A DNA stretch of 64,000 nt, taken from contig CM067319.1 of NCBI GenBank assembly GCA_034231615.1, positions 4,895,501 to 4,959,500 of the forward strand. The letters run 5' to 3'. The stretch is from Meghimatium bilineatum. Its lineage: Eukaryota > Mollusca > Gastropoda > Stylommatophora > Philomycidae. Shown here one piece after another: positions 1-10,031 of the stretch. The notes beneath the pieces were generated by a model that was not told where the DNA came from, did no database searches, and was given only the letters and a program-made list of their open reading frames with translations. The position numbers and the translations under genes are program-made. Position 1 is the first letter of the stretch; each line of letters opens with the position of its first letter.

Positions 1-454
1 CTAAACCACATAGTGTTACTGTCTCTACGCTATAATCTAAAAATAATCTTGACTTAAGATTATCTTTATGTCTTCCCTGATATCTAAATCTCTCCGCCTG
101 TCACTTCTGGTGATATTCTGTCTTTAAACATTGATCAGCATATGCATGCACAATTTAACATTGTACGGAAAAGGTATCGACGGCAAATCGAGGCAGGGAT
201 GACTGGAGTGGTCGCTCTGATTGAAAGTGTAAAAAAGCAAACCCGAGGGATGCTAAAACCAAAAATAGCTTATGTAATAGGGCGTCGGTGCCAGTGCTTG
301 CTCTTATTTGACAGTTTGCAGAATTTATAATATTGCCATCACACCCATTCAGTAAGTCTCCGTTGCAATGTAAGCTGCTCTGCATCTTAAATGTCATTTT
401 GAAAATTGGTTTTCGATATTCCGTGTTACTGGACTATTTTGGGATCTCTTTCTC

Positions 455-772
455 ACAGTGATATGGATGATATAGCATTTCCCCCATGATTAAGTGCTTA
501 CTCCACAGTGATCATTTGATATTGTATTTCCCTCCATGATTAAGTGCTTACTCTACAGTGATCATTTGATATTGTATTTCCCTCCATGATTAAGTGCTTA
601 CTCCACAGTGATCATTTGATATGTTATTTCCCTCCATGATTAAGTGCTTACTCTAACGCGATAATTTGATATGGTATTTCCCTCCATGATTAAGTGCTTA
701 CTCTAAAGCGATAATTTGATATGGTATTTCCCTCCATGATTTTAAGACTAAGTGCTTACTCCACAGCAAGAA
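455..772. repeat. Minisatellite, ~50-bp unit, about 6 copies
   Basis: Six diverged copies of a 50-bp unit, each containing CCTCCATGATTAAGTGCTTA. The copies differ by point changes (CTCCACAGTG versus CTCTAAAGCG), and the last has a small insertion. No coding potential was seen. Confidence 0.9.
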
Positions 773-1200
773 TATATAGTTTTGATTTCGACGCTGGACA
801 TAATGACATTTTGTCTTCTTAATCCTAATATTTGTCAATTACATGATACAGTAGTGCAGCTGTAAGACATAAAAAACCCTGCGCCACCGGGTCTACAAAT
901 TAGGTCAACAATATAAGTATAACAACTCAACACAGTAGAAGGCAAATTTCTCTCTCTCTCTCTCTCTCTCCCCTCCTCATTTTAGGACATCAGAACATAA
1001 CGTTGAGTATTATGAATTTAGCTAAATGGTGGGTTTAATACTCCCCACCTCAACTATTTCCACCAAAAATATCATCATATTTAATTAATTTCTTATTTTA
1101 AAAAAAAACGACCTAATAATTTCCGTGCACATGTAGATTTAGATTGGCAAATGATGTTTTGTATGCAACATCATTTCCTTACTGAAGGAGTATCTATCTA
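773..1200. other. Unannotated AT-rich stretch with a (TC)n tract
   Basis: No gene, RNA or transposon was recognised. The only simple feature is a short TC dinucleotide run near 950-970. Confidence 0.6.
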
Positions 1201-1202
1201 CC

Positions 1203-1237
1203 TGTGACCGTCGACAACTGTTGTCAACAGTCACGGT
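1203..1237. repeat. Imperfect palindrome
   Basis: GTCGACAAC is followed after one base by GTTGTCAAC, flanked by TGAC and GTCA, so the stretch can fold on itself. It may be the edge of a small foldback element. Function unknown. Confidence 0.55.
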
Positions 1238-1260
1238 GTACGGTCCTGTAAGAACCAGAT

Positions 1261-1330
1261 TTCCAACTAATAATTATTTTTATATAATGTAATTTTATAA
1301 TAAATAGTTAATAATTATAATTAGTTGAAA
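1261..1330. repeat. AT-rich inverted repeat (foldback-like)
   Basis: The left arm TTCCAACTAATAATTATT is matched on the right by AATAATTATAATTAGTTGAA as an imperfect reverse complement, giving a ~70-bp hairpin. It could be a small non-autonomous DNA element, but no target duplication was identified. Confidence 0.5.
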
Positions 1331-1575
1331 TAACACCAGACATGAGGGTAAAAATGGCGGACTTTTGTGATTTGTCTCCATAGCAACATCACTACAATAT
1401 ATCTAGTTACGTCTTATAATATAAAATTGCTATTGACAAATATTTAACAAAAATAACCATAAATGTCCTGATATTGTTTGCATGATTAATTTAATAAGAT
1501 ATCTTAACACATAGAACATCTATGCAGATTTTAAGATGATATTTTATATACTTAAATATTGCCCGAAAGTCAACA

Positions 1576-1657
1576 GGTAGCGTGGCCGAGCGGTCTAAGG
1601 CGCTGGTTTAAGGCACCAGTCTCTTCGGAGGCGTGGGTTCAAATCCCACCGCTGCCA
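1576..1657 (+). tRNA. tRNA-Leu (anticodon AAG)
   Basis: An 82-nt cloverleaf can be drawn by hand. The acceptor stem GGTAGCG pairs with CGCTGCC (one T-G wobble). The D stem is GCC/GGC. The anticodon stem CTGGT/ACCAG closes the loop TTAAGGC, giving anticodon AAG. A long variable arm (class II, as in Leu) follows, and the T arm is GTGGG-TTCAAAT-CCCAC, with discriminator A at 1657. The A box TGGCCGAGCGG and B box GGTTCAAATCC are intact, there is no intron, CCA is not encoded, and a T5 run just downstream fits pol III termination. This looks like a functional nuclear gene. Confidence 0.96.
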
Positions 1658-1691
1658 ATATTTTTGTACTATTTATACAATAAAAAGATAT

Positions 1692-2648
1692 TTGTATTTA
1701 TTTTATTGTGTTTGTTTCTTCAAAACAACTGTGGGAGTTCGACAGGGATGCGTAATGTCCCCAGTACTTTTTAACATATACTTAGAGCACATCATACAAG
1801 AAACATTGCATGACTACAACACGTCTATATCGATCGGAGGTCGCCCTATTTGCAACTTGCGTTTCGCTGATGATATTGATCTTATAGCTGGGTCAGAACA
1901 TTCATTGCAAGAATTAACATCAAAGTTAGAAAAAGTTACTAGCAAGTACGGAATGGAAATCAATTCAGATAAGGGCAAAATCTTGGTAAATAGCAGAGAC
2001 ACAGAAAACCAGACTAATATCATGATGAATGGACATAAGCTTGAAGAGGTGAATACCTTCAAATACCTCGGATCCAGTATATGCAGCGATGGTAAATGCA
2101 AAGCAGAACTAAAAATAAGGCTGGAGATGGCTTTAGCGTCATTGTCAAGGCTAACTGTGATTTGGAAAAGCAACATCAGTGTTGGAGTGAAAATCAAACT
2201 GTATAGGTCGCTGGTGCTTTCTGTTGTGTTGTATGGTTGTGAGAGTTGGACACTCACTGCGGACATGGAGAGAAGATTACAGGCTTTCGAGTATAAATGC
2301 TACAGAAGAATTCTACGAATTTCCTATAGGGAACATAAGACCAATGTGTACGTAAGAAATAAAGTAGAGATGTGTGCAGGTGTCCAGGAGCCATTGCTTT
2401 CAATAGTGAAACGACGAAAACTAGCATGGTTCGGACATGTATGCAGGCACGATTCCTTGTCAAAAACAATACTGCAGGGAACTGTCGAGGGTGGAAGAAG
2501 CAGAGGAGCACACATAAAGACATGGACAGACAACATCAAGGAATGGACAGGGCTAGATATTTCCACACTCATCCGCATCGCTGACGATAGAATTCGCTGG
2601 AGGACTCTGTGTGCTGAAGCATCCAATTTGGTACCCCTACGACCCTGA
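1692..2648 (+). CDS. RTE-like reverse transcriptase, 5'-truncated LINE copy (RTE-A)
   Basis: The open frame covers the back half of a non-LTR reverse transcriptase. LINE homology starts near 1718 (TTVGVRQGC), so the first ATG lies in flanking DNA. The RT catalytic box reads FADD at 1863-1874. Then come the YLGSSI segment, VLYGCESWTL, and a C-terminal WFGHV / GRSRG / RWRTLC region typical of RTE-clade elements. The frame is uninterrupted to the TGA, but the endonuclease and the first RT motifs are missing, so the copy cannot move by itself. A second copy of this family is at 19194-20175 and a 3' scrap at 14608-14685. The element starts only ~60 bp after the tRNA gene. Confidence 0.85.
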   Translation: MYLFYCVCFFKTTVGVRQGCVMSPVLFNIYLEHIIQETLHDYNTSISIGGRPICNLRFADDIDLIAGSEHSLQELTSKLEKVTSKYGMEINSDKGKILVNSRDTENQTNIMMNGHKLEEVNTFKYLGSSICSDGKCKAELKIRLEMALASLSRLTVIWKSNISVGVKIKLYRSLVLSVVLYGCESWTLTADMERRLQAFEYKCYRRILRISYREHKTNVYVRNKVEMCAGVQEPLLSIVKRRKLAWFGHVCRHDSLSKTILQGTVEGGRSRGAHIKTWTDNIKEWTGLDISTLIRIADDRIRWRTLCAEASNLVPLRP

Positions 2649-2678
2649 AGGGTTATGTGTTTATTGATTGATATATTG
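2649..2678 (+). mobile_element. 3' UTR and tail of RTE-A
   Basis: The very short 3' UTR (CCTGAAGGGTTATG) is followed by a TTGATTGATA tail. The copy at 14650-14685 ends similarly (CCCTGACGGGTTACGGG), which supports this as the family's 3' end. Confidence 0.6.
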
Positions 2679-2679
2679 T

Positions 2680-3150
2680 GTTTGGAAACATTTATCGGTA
2701 CATTGTGCTGAAACCAGAACTCTCCGTTTTCAACGATGTGATTTTTCTCTGTAAATTTCGCATGTTGTTGAGACCAGTTGTCATACCCTCTTTTATGGTT
2801 GTTCTACGAAGTGTCTTCCACTTTTTTTGTTTTGCCATCTGGAACACATTTTATTGTTTGTAGTTGCAGTCTGCTTCCACTCATTCTAAGTACAGTTCCG
2901 ATATAAATCCATCGTTTTTCTCCTTATTGTTACACATATTGTCAAACATATAGACGTTTGGTGTCTTCTCTTAAATGCTTGTTTGACTTGAATTCATTTG
3001 AATCATTTTCAAATAAATATAATTTCTTCTCCAGCACTTTTGTTATTTCCAACTTTCACAGCCATTTGCTCACACGGATATCACGTTGGAGTTAAACATT
3101 TGTAGTTTGATATATTCAGTTAGTGGGATAAACATTCGCAGTTTGGTTAT
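2680..3150. other. Unannotated AT-rich stretch
   Basis: No gene, RNA or recognisable transposon was seen; only short chance open frames. Confidence 0.6.
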
Positions 3151-3151
3151 A

Positions 3152-3310
3152 TTTACACTTCGGTGGATAAACAATTGTAGTTTGGTATGTTTACTTAGGT
3201 GGATAAATAATTGTATTTTGGTATGTTTACTTAGGTGGATAAATAATTGTATTTTGGTATGTTTACTTAGGTGGATAAATAATTGTATTTTGGTATGTTT
3301 ACTTAGTCCT
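3152..3310. repeat. Minisatellite, 36-bp unit, about 4.4 copies
   Basis: Near-identical copies containing GTTTACTTAGGTGGATAAA. The first, at its left edge, is more diverged (AAACATTCGCAG-type variants upstream). Confidence 0.9.
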
Positions 3311-3593
3311 ATTGTTTTATTATTTACAGATGGTTATACAGATATCTAGCTTTAGAGATATCCAAACATATCAGAGGTCGCGGTTCTGGTAATTCAGTTA
3401 CCAGGGCCTCCGGAATTGGTTTACTTTTAGTTCGACAATCAATATAAGGTAGCTGCGTGAAATGTAACGACAATTGTGCTTACGTAAAACACAGGTTTTT
3501 ATAACAGTTCCACTCAGACAAAACATACTATCACCAAAAAATAGTGGGTAATAATGTGCACACAAGAAAACATACACATTACAATACACAAAA

Positions 3594-3645
3594 CATATTC
3601 AACGTTTCAACCAAAAGGTCTTTATCAAGATACACACAAAACATC
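3594..3645 (-). ncRNA. Hammerhead-like motif (degenerate) at PLE 3' end
   Basis: Minus-strand order: TTGATAA, stem GACC-TTTT-GGTT, GAAA, then CGTTGA. A hammerhead core has CUGANGA, stem II, GAAA. Two core positions differ here (C to T, G to A), so activity is doubtful. Its place at a Penelope-like element fits the known association of hammerhead motifs with PLEs. Confidence 0.45.
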
Positions 3646-3884
3646 AAGCGACGACGAATGGAAATTATCACAACACACAAACGTTTCCAACGGAAATATG
3701 TAAATGAGATGCCAGAAGGCCAGGAAGTACATTAAAAAACGTAAATATATGTGGAAACGAAGCGGAAAAAAATGACGTAAATGACGGAACAAAATTAATA
3801 AAGACAAAGACCACACCAACCCAGTAATAGATAAAAGAGTGGTCGGAATTGAGTCCAAAAGGCTTAAGGGTGTGTGTCATGTGA

Positions 3885-4033
3885 TTTCTTTCAGAACGTT
3901 GTCTTCCCAATGAACTCTCTGAACCTCTCTCTGTCGTGGGTGATGTGGCTTGCATTTTCTAGCGATGTATTCATGTTATCTTTAATGTTGTCAGTCCATC
4001 GTCTTCTTGGTCTGCACTTGGGTAGATTGAGGG
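3885..4033 (-). mobile_element. RTE-like LINE 3' coding scrap inside the PLE
   Basis: On the minus strand one frame reads RPRRRWTDNIKDNMNTSLEN and then HDRERFREFIGKT, the typical C-terminal end of RTE-type proteins. It lies exactly between the PLE GIY-YIG domain and the PLE C-terminal scrap, so it is best explained as a 5'-truncated insertion into the PLE. No clear target duplication was identified. Confidence 0.65.
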
Positions 4034-4035
4034 TA

Positions 4036-4275
4036 CCCAATTAAAAAAACAAGACGATTTTCTAGAAAGTACCTAGATCTATCATCGGTGGTGTAGGATC
4101 TGATGACAGTGACCAGAATATAAAGGGCAACATAATGACCATCGCCGTTGAAGAATATCGCCACAGGAGTGGGTGTTCTGTGCTTGATGGCGTGAAGATT
4201 GTTATAAAAGCGATCGCTCAATCTTAAGCCGGTTTCCCCTATATACTGCGTGCCGCAGCGCTTACATATGATCAC
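4036..4275 (-). pseudogene. PLE GIY-YIG endonuclease domain
   Basis: The protein frame reads IICKRCGTQYIGETGLRLSD, then HAIKHRTPTPVA. The pattern C-x2-C-G-x-Q-Y-I-G-E-T is the start of the GIY-YIG nuclease of PLEs, where the second Y-I-G of the name is seen. The domain is cut short at its C-terminal side by inserted RTE sequence at about 4033. Confidence 0.8.
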
Positions 4276-4293
4276 GTAAATAGCATTTCGGGA

Positions 4294-4560
4294 TTAGCAT
4301 GTAAAGGTTTCATAGATGGAGAAAGTGGTATTGGGAAATGAAATGGAACGCATCCGTACCACATAAGGACATATATAGCAACGGCCTCGTAAGCAACGAA
4401 CAGTGCCAAAGTGGTCGGCAACGGAAGACTTAAGGTGGCTATGGACCAAGATGTCCTTCAGATTTTTGTCACGCCTGTAGGCCACCAGAGGTAAGTCATG
4501 GAAAGCGGCGCGAGTGTCAGGATCAGACTGGAGAAGGGAATCATGTTTAAGCATGATGCG
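4294..4560 (-). pseudogene. PLE linker with Cys-rich motif
   Basis: The minus-strand frame contains RAAFHDLPLVAYRRDKNL and then VRCLRGRCYICPYV. The latter matches the spaced cysteines found between the RT and GIY-YIG parts of Penelope-like proteins. The frame stops just before the GIY-YIG part at an in-frame stop near 4294. Confidence 0.65.
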
Positions 4561-4746
4561 TCGGGCAGAAAAGTTATGAGGATGAAAGATAAGAACAAGT
4601 TTAACCCTAGGAGGAGGAGTCAGTCAAGGTATCGAGACGAGAGAGCTGGCGCACACGGAGCCAAGCGGATGAAAGAATGCTGTCAGGAAACGAGCGTCTA
4701 CGGAAAAACTCAACCAGAGAACTTGTCAAGAAAATCGTCGTAATCG

Positions 4747-5560
4747 CTACATAAGCGACGAAGGCGAAGAAGCTGAGAGTACGACAGAGTTGCGACAAGC
4801 GGAAGGATGAGGAGAGGTGTACAGCAGAAAGCCATGTTCATCAGTAGGTTTATAGTAAACAGATGTGCTGAGGTAAGGGAGATGAATCGTGACAATGATG
4901 TCAAGGAAGTTGAAAAAGGTAATGGAGATGTTAGATGTAAATTGAATAGCAGGGTTGAAGCTATTGATGAAGTTGATCAAGTGAGAGAATTCCACTTCGG
5001 ACATGTCGGTGATACCTATCCCATCTTCAATGTTTCTGTAGAAAAGAGATTGGAAAGGGCCATCATAGGTCGACCAAACTAGATGTTCAAGATGTCCCAT
5101 GAACAGACAAGCATAGCTAGGTCCCATTTTTAAGCCCATGTCAACGCCACAGATCTGATCGAAAAAGTGCTCATCAAATTCACAAGAGTTGAGCGTAAGC
5201 ACCAGTTCAGCAAGGCGGATAAGAGTAGAAGTGGATACAGAGGGATAGGGACTCCTTTCCAGAAAGAACTCCTGAAACCATCTGCATGGGGTATAGAAGT
5301 GTACAAAGAATAGACACCAAGCAAGAACGGACAATAGGTACGGTCAGAAGACAACTGGACAGAAGAAGAAAATGGTCAGGACATGCTTGATGTCTTTCAA
5401 GAATGAAGGCAGTTGTTCGACTAACGGCTGAAAAATACAGTCAAGGAAGTCGGAGATGCACTCAGTGGGACAAGAGCAAGCAGAGACAATAGGTCTACCC
5501 GGATTCGATGCCTTATGGATTTTAGGCAGCATATAGAAAACAGGTCTGCCTAAACAGCTT
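4747..5560 (-). pseudogene. PLE reverse transcriptase domain (broken)
   Basis: Recognisable blocks in order on the minus strand are [30 protein letters not shown], a motif A-like YSLYTSIPHADG, a motif B-like GLKMGPSYACLFMG, and the motif C region FYRNIEDGIG, where functional PLEs have a YIDD-type box; the first of the two expected aspartates is Glu here. Then come NFLDI and VYYKPTD. The frame changes near 5345 and again below 4750. Together with the altered catalytic box this marks a dead copy. Confidence 0.8.
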
Positions 5561-5844
5561 TCATCGATGCAAAGAGCATTGGCAGTGGTAGAAAGGTGGT
5601 TATTAAGGATATGGGAAGGTATCCAGTCTCCCCTAGCAGATATTGATGTGTATGCATGTTTGTAGTTCCTGTAGCTTGCTGATGAAATTCCTCGCTCTAT
5701 CGGCTCGACCAGGGCCGTAGATATGTTTCAAATAAGGAGGGGATTTCACTGAAGAAAACAAAAGCAATTTGCCTGTTTTCGTGTATAATTCCCTTTTTTA
5801 AAATGAGAATATTGTCCTTTTTTTTGTAAAATAGCGTAAATGGA

Positions 5845-5870
5845 AGAAGGGGGAGGGGGGGGGGGGGGCA
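5845..5870 (+). repeat. G-rich run
   Basis: GGGGGAGG followed by a long G run; may form a G-quadruplex and is prone to assembly error. Confidence 0.7.
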
Positions 5871-5892
5871 TAACCGTGCTCCAGTAAAGATT

Positions 5893-6073
5893 TGTGTACA
5901 GAAAGTTAACAGGACCTGAAATGAGGATTATTTAAATTATTTCCGTGCAGTTTGTTGGTCTGCCTTGGTCTATTTTTGACATGCGCCTCCAAGTATACAA
6001 ATAGTGACCAACGAAAATCACGACAGTAATCAAAAACGTCACTAACGAAGGCTTGTTTACTTTCTATACAGAG
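5893..6073. mobile_element. Foldback (MITE-like) element, copy 1
   Basis: The ends TGTACAGAAAGTTAAC and GTTTACTTTCTATACA are imperfect inverted repeats. So are the inner arms, CCGTGCAGTTTGTTGGTC and GACCAACGAAAATCACG. Related copies lie at 10550-11024 and 47696-47853. No protein is encoded. Confidence 0.65.
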
Positions 6074-6109
6074 GTCGTCACTGCCCACGGTCTCGGTTTT
6101 AGCCACCTT

Positions 6110-6945
6110 ATTACTACATGTTTAGCAAACTTATGACTACATGTTTAGCCACCTTATGGTTGGATTTTTAGTGCTAGATGTCAGGTTATATTTTGTTAAA
6201 GGAAGAAAGAGAAATTAGCACACCGCCCTTATCTGCAGATCTACGGATTGGCTGAACAGTGGAACTGGAGTTAGTTCGCTCTCTGAGCAGAGGTTAAGTT
6301 CATAGACTCCGTGAATACACTAATTTGCAATTTCTACAAAACTTATTTCTGATTGTAACAATTTGGCGTTTAGTCACATGATTCTACAACAATGGTTCTT
6401 CCCCTTTTTTGCATCATTCACTGGACAAGACAACATTTTTCCTCGTCCGCATTGTTGAGGATACTTTTCAATGGATGACTGCGTGTTGATGTAACCAATG
6501 TGGTACCACTACCACCATGACGGGTTACGGGATAATACAGATATAATTTTGGGTCCATGTTTGGAACGCGTGCCTACGTAATAGTTCGTCTATAAGAGGA
6601 ATGTGGAACGAACTTAGATATAATGCACAGGTTCACTGAATGTGCGTTATGGAGTGCACAGTTTTCGCACGGTCAACGCTTTTACGTTACTTGCAGAGTG
6701 TGTCGCCACAAATAACAAAAGCGGCTAATGTTAGCGAAATTATGAGAATTAATTATGCTAGATTTTAGGAGGGGTGTTGGTGAGCGTAGGGTTAGAACTT
6801 ATTCTACCCTCTATAGCTTCCCCGCCCACTACCCACCCCCTCCTGCGTAAACTCTATACGTCTGTATGTCAAAAACTGTGTTCTTCCTATTTCCGTTGAT
6901 TATTTTCCCTCACAAACTAATTGCATTCGGCCATGACGTTACAAA
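6110..6945. other. Unannotated stretch
   Basis: No gene or known repeat was recognised. A phrase near 6518-6535 (TGACGGGTTACGGG) resembles the RTE-A 3' tail but is too short to call. Confidence 0.5.
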
Positions 6946-6947
6946 AA

Positions 6948-7345
6948 CTCCATCATCATCATACACACAGGACATTACCATATGTCCTACAAACTCCATC
7001 ATCATCATACACACAGGACATTACCATATGTCCTACAATCTCCATCATCATCATACACACAGGACATTACCATATGTCCTACAATCTCCATCATCATCAT
7101 ACACACAGGACATTACCATATGTCCTACAATCTCCATCATCATCATTCACACAGGACATCACCATATGTCCTACAATCTCCATCATCATACACACAGGAC
7201 ATTACCATATGTCCTACAAACTCCATCATCATCATACACACAGGAAATACGTCCTAACATCTCCACCATCATCATGTACACAGGACATATGTCCTACAAT
7301 CTCCATCATCATACACACAGGACATCACGATATGTCCTAAAATCT
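6948..7345. repeat. Minisatellite, ~46-bp unit with internal hairpin, about 9 copies
   Basis: The units contain CATCATCATACACACAGGAC. Each has AGGACAT and ATGTCCT arms about 4-6 bp apart, so every unit can form a small hairpin. The last units are shortened. Confidence 0.9.
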
Positions 7346-7507
7346 CGTATAAAGTATATCCACAACAACATGACGGCTGCGTGTTCCAGTTTTCTGTTGG
7401 TTAACTAAATGTTATTCGCTCTTATTAAGAACAGATGATGACTAAAAAAAACAATGACGAGGTTCAGATGAGCGATTTGAATAACGAAACAAAATACAAT
7501 AAAAATT

Positions 7508-7592
7508 ATTCTGCTGGATATCTAGTAGGACCATCGTCCAAGAGAGATCGAGCGGGAGTTTGAGAATGGACACTGAAGAAGAAGAAAACAAT
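7508..7592 (+). mobile_element. Family B SINE-like, 3' fragment
   Basis: Matches the 3' half of family B (TCTAGTAGGACCATCGTCC, GGGAGTTTGAGAATGGACAC) and ends in GAAGAAGAAG. The 5' half is missing. Confidence 0.7.
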
Positions 7593-7599
7593 ACGTTGA

Positions 7600-8149
7600 A
7601 AGACACAAGTAACATATAAATAAAGGACAAATTAATAACGGTTCTTTTGATAAAACCTTAATATTTCATTTACGTTTAATGTCATGTAGAACTTCAAATG
7701 TTAAAAGTTAAAGGGCGAAATATTTTAAAAATAAACGAAACAAAACTGGTCATTTACATATTTTTGTAAATATGATTTTTAATGAAACATAACAACATTT
7801 CAAATAAAATAAGTCGAAGAAGCAAAATCATACAAAAAGATTATATTTCCCTTTGTTTAGTCATTGATATAAGGAATCCAGCAAAACGTTTGAGTTTCAA
7901 GGTCACTTGTACGTTTGTCACATCAAAACGATTGCCTATATAAACACAATAGTCCAATAGCTCAAATGATTGTTTTGTGCATGCCAGCTTGCATTTTATA
8001 TGTCCATCTAATTATATGATTTAAAATTCTGCAGTTATTGCCGTTTTGTTACATCAGCACATTCCTTTGATCATTGACACACTTATTAATTATTTTCTCA
8101 TCGAAGAACTTAGCTTACCGTCATTTAACTTTTTCATTTTCTACATTCG
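7600..8149. other. Unannotated AT-rich stretch
   Basis: No gene or repeat was recognised. Confidence 0.6.
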
Positions 8150-8350
8150 TTCTCAAACTCCTGCAAGTCAGCAAAATGTCATCAGAACGGAATGTGTTGT
8201 ATCGTGGTTTACATCTTTGTTGCGATATCTCCGACTTTTGGCCTGGCTGATCCAAGTTCAGCACGTTTCCTGGATCACTTTGACCATATATGGTATGGAA
8301 CAGCCAACTTCACCCCTAATCTCCTTAGTCGTCTCTTACCCTATGTATGG
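8150..8350 (-). mobile_element. Family A SINE-like element
   Basis: The reverse complement matches family A: TAAGAGACGACTAAGGAG, then the CCCA...TATGG segment, GATATCGCAAC, and GAACGGAAT...GCAGGAGTTTGAGAA. Diverged and lacking the outer 5' part and the (GAA)n tail. Confidence 0.7.
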
Positions 8351-8546
8351 AAAGTAAATAGAGTTATATCTTTAATGTTGCTCATTTGTTGAGTAAACGC
8401 GAAAAAATTATGCTCGTGTGTCTTGAATTTCTTTAAGAATTGAAAATTATGTACCAATGTTTTTCAACCCTTCCTGCATGTTTGTAAGGCCAATGTCAAA
8501 TAAACACAAAACTTTATAAATATGTATTCAATTGAAATTAAAAGAT

Positions 8547-8833
8547 TAACCGCCCGTGTGTTGCCGGGGCCAGAAAGGGGAGCAAAGAATAGCAACACTG
8601 TTTACCTTCCACGCATGTCGTAAAATGCGACTAAGGAGGTTATAGGATGGAGTTGGCTGTCCCATCCCATATAGGGTCAGTGACCCAAAGCCATGCTGAA
8701 GTCGGATGTCTCAGGCAGAAAGGCGCAGATATCGTAGCAATGCTGTAAACCATAACACAACGCATTCCGTTATCCGGACTACATCCTGCTAATCTGCAGG
8801 AGTTTGAGAACGAACGAAGAAGAAGAAAAAGAT
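8547..8833 (+). mobile_element. Family A SINE-like element (fullest copy)
   Basis: About 285 bp. Starts CCGCCCGTGTGTTGCC, then GCAAAGAATAGCAACACTG, TACCTTCCACGCATGTCG, GCGACTAAGGAGG, GCTGAAGTCGGATG, CGCATTCCGTTATCCGGAC, and ends GGAGTTTGAGAACGAACGAA plus (GAA)n. A 7-bp direct repeat (AAAAGAT) flanks it but is weak evidence in A-rich DNA. No tRNA-like promoter was seen, so it is a SINE by structure and tail only. Confidence 0.75.
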
Positions 8834-8839
8834 ATACAA

Positions 8840-9400
8840 TAATGAGTATCAATAAACTTTTCAGAAAATTTGCACGAAAATTGTCGATACACACTTGCCT
8901 CATAGAGAGTTAGTCTTTCTGTTTTAAATTTCAACATATTACCGTGTTTATTTATAAATTATTACTAAGTTGTGCAACCATCAAAGGAATGTGCCGATGC
9001 ACGAAAGCGGCAATAGCTATTATAAATTATACGGTCACAGATACACATATGTGTAGGACTATGTCAAGATCCCGATGAAATTCGAGCGATTTTCTCTTGC
9101 TTAATATATGCAGTTGGTATTTCCTCTATAACTATGTTTCCCAACGTGGGCCGCATGCCTTACATGGGCATGTGACTACAAATCTGTCTATAAATTACGT
9201 GTACACTGTTGTGTGTGTGTGTGTGGACAATTTTGAGCTCTCCCCATGCTAAGAACGTATCAATAATCCAAGGCCCACTACCCTACTTAACTGTGTTCAA
9301 AAAATCCCCCCACCCCCTAAAAATGTTTAACAGACAAATTGCGAATCACTTTTTTTGTCATATTTAAAAAAAATTCACAACATTAATTGGTGTATAAAAA
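8840..9400. other. Unannotated stretch
   Basis: No gene recognised. Contains a short (GT)n run near 9210-9225. Confidence 0.6.
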
Positions 9401-9403
9401 TCA

Positions 9404-9665
9404 TTCTTTTGACGTCAAGTTTTGTTAACCATCTCAACCCCCTCCTTTTCTTTTGACGTCAAGTTTTGTTAATCCTCCCAACCCCCTCCTTATCTTTTGA
9501 CGTCAAGTTTTGTTAACCCTCCCACCCCCTCCTTATCTTTTGACGTTAAGTTTTGTTAACCCTCTCAACCCTTATATATCTTTTAACGTCGTTTTGTTAA
9601 CCCTCCCAACCGCCTACTTATCTTTTGACGTCAAGTTGTGCTAACCCTCCCAGTCACCTCCTTAT
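9404..9665. repeat. Minisatellite, ~44-bp unit carrying TGACGTCA, about 6 copies
   Basis: The unit contains CTTTTGACGTCAAGTTTTGT followed by a C-rich part. A perfect TGACGTCA octamer occurs at 9410, 9454, 9499 and 9627; variants (TGACGTTA, TAACGTCG) lie between. Confidence 0.85.
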
Positions 9666-9726
9666 CAGCAACTTTCACATTTTTTCAGACCCTTTCCCTC
9701 TTAATTATTGACGTAAGTTTTCAAAA

Positions 9727-9907
9727 GCAGATTAGATTATATTAGATATAGATTAGATTAGATATAGATTGAATTACATATAGATTAGATATATTAGATT
9801 AGATATATTAGATTAGATTAAATATAGATTATATATAGATATAGGTTAGATTAGATATAGATTAGATAACATAGACAGACAGACAGACAGACAGACAGAG
9901 AGACAGA

Positions 9908-9977
<70 letters not shown>

Positions 9978-9978
9978 T

Positions 9979-10031
<53 letters not shown>

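Larger units (their letters stand above)
3590..5760 (-). mobile_element. Decayed Penelope-like element (PLE)
   Basis: On the minus strand the order is an RT N-terminal part ([17 protein letters not shown] near 5500), RT core, a Cys-rich linker, a GIY-YIG endonuclease, and a C-terminal scrap (TLKPFGLNSDHSF near 3870). This order is diagnostic of Penelope-like retroelements. Several frameshifts and stops make it non-functional. About 150 bp of an unrelated RTE 3' end sits between the GIY-YIG domain and the C-terminal scrap. A hammerhead-like motif follows at the 3' end (3594-3645). No complete flanking pseudo-LTRs were identified. Confidence 0.85.

Noticed and set aside
1559-1774. Small open frame MPESQQVAWPSGLRRWF...
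   Set aside because: This is the translation of the tRNA-Leu gene, a well-known annotation artefact.
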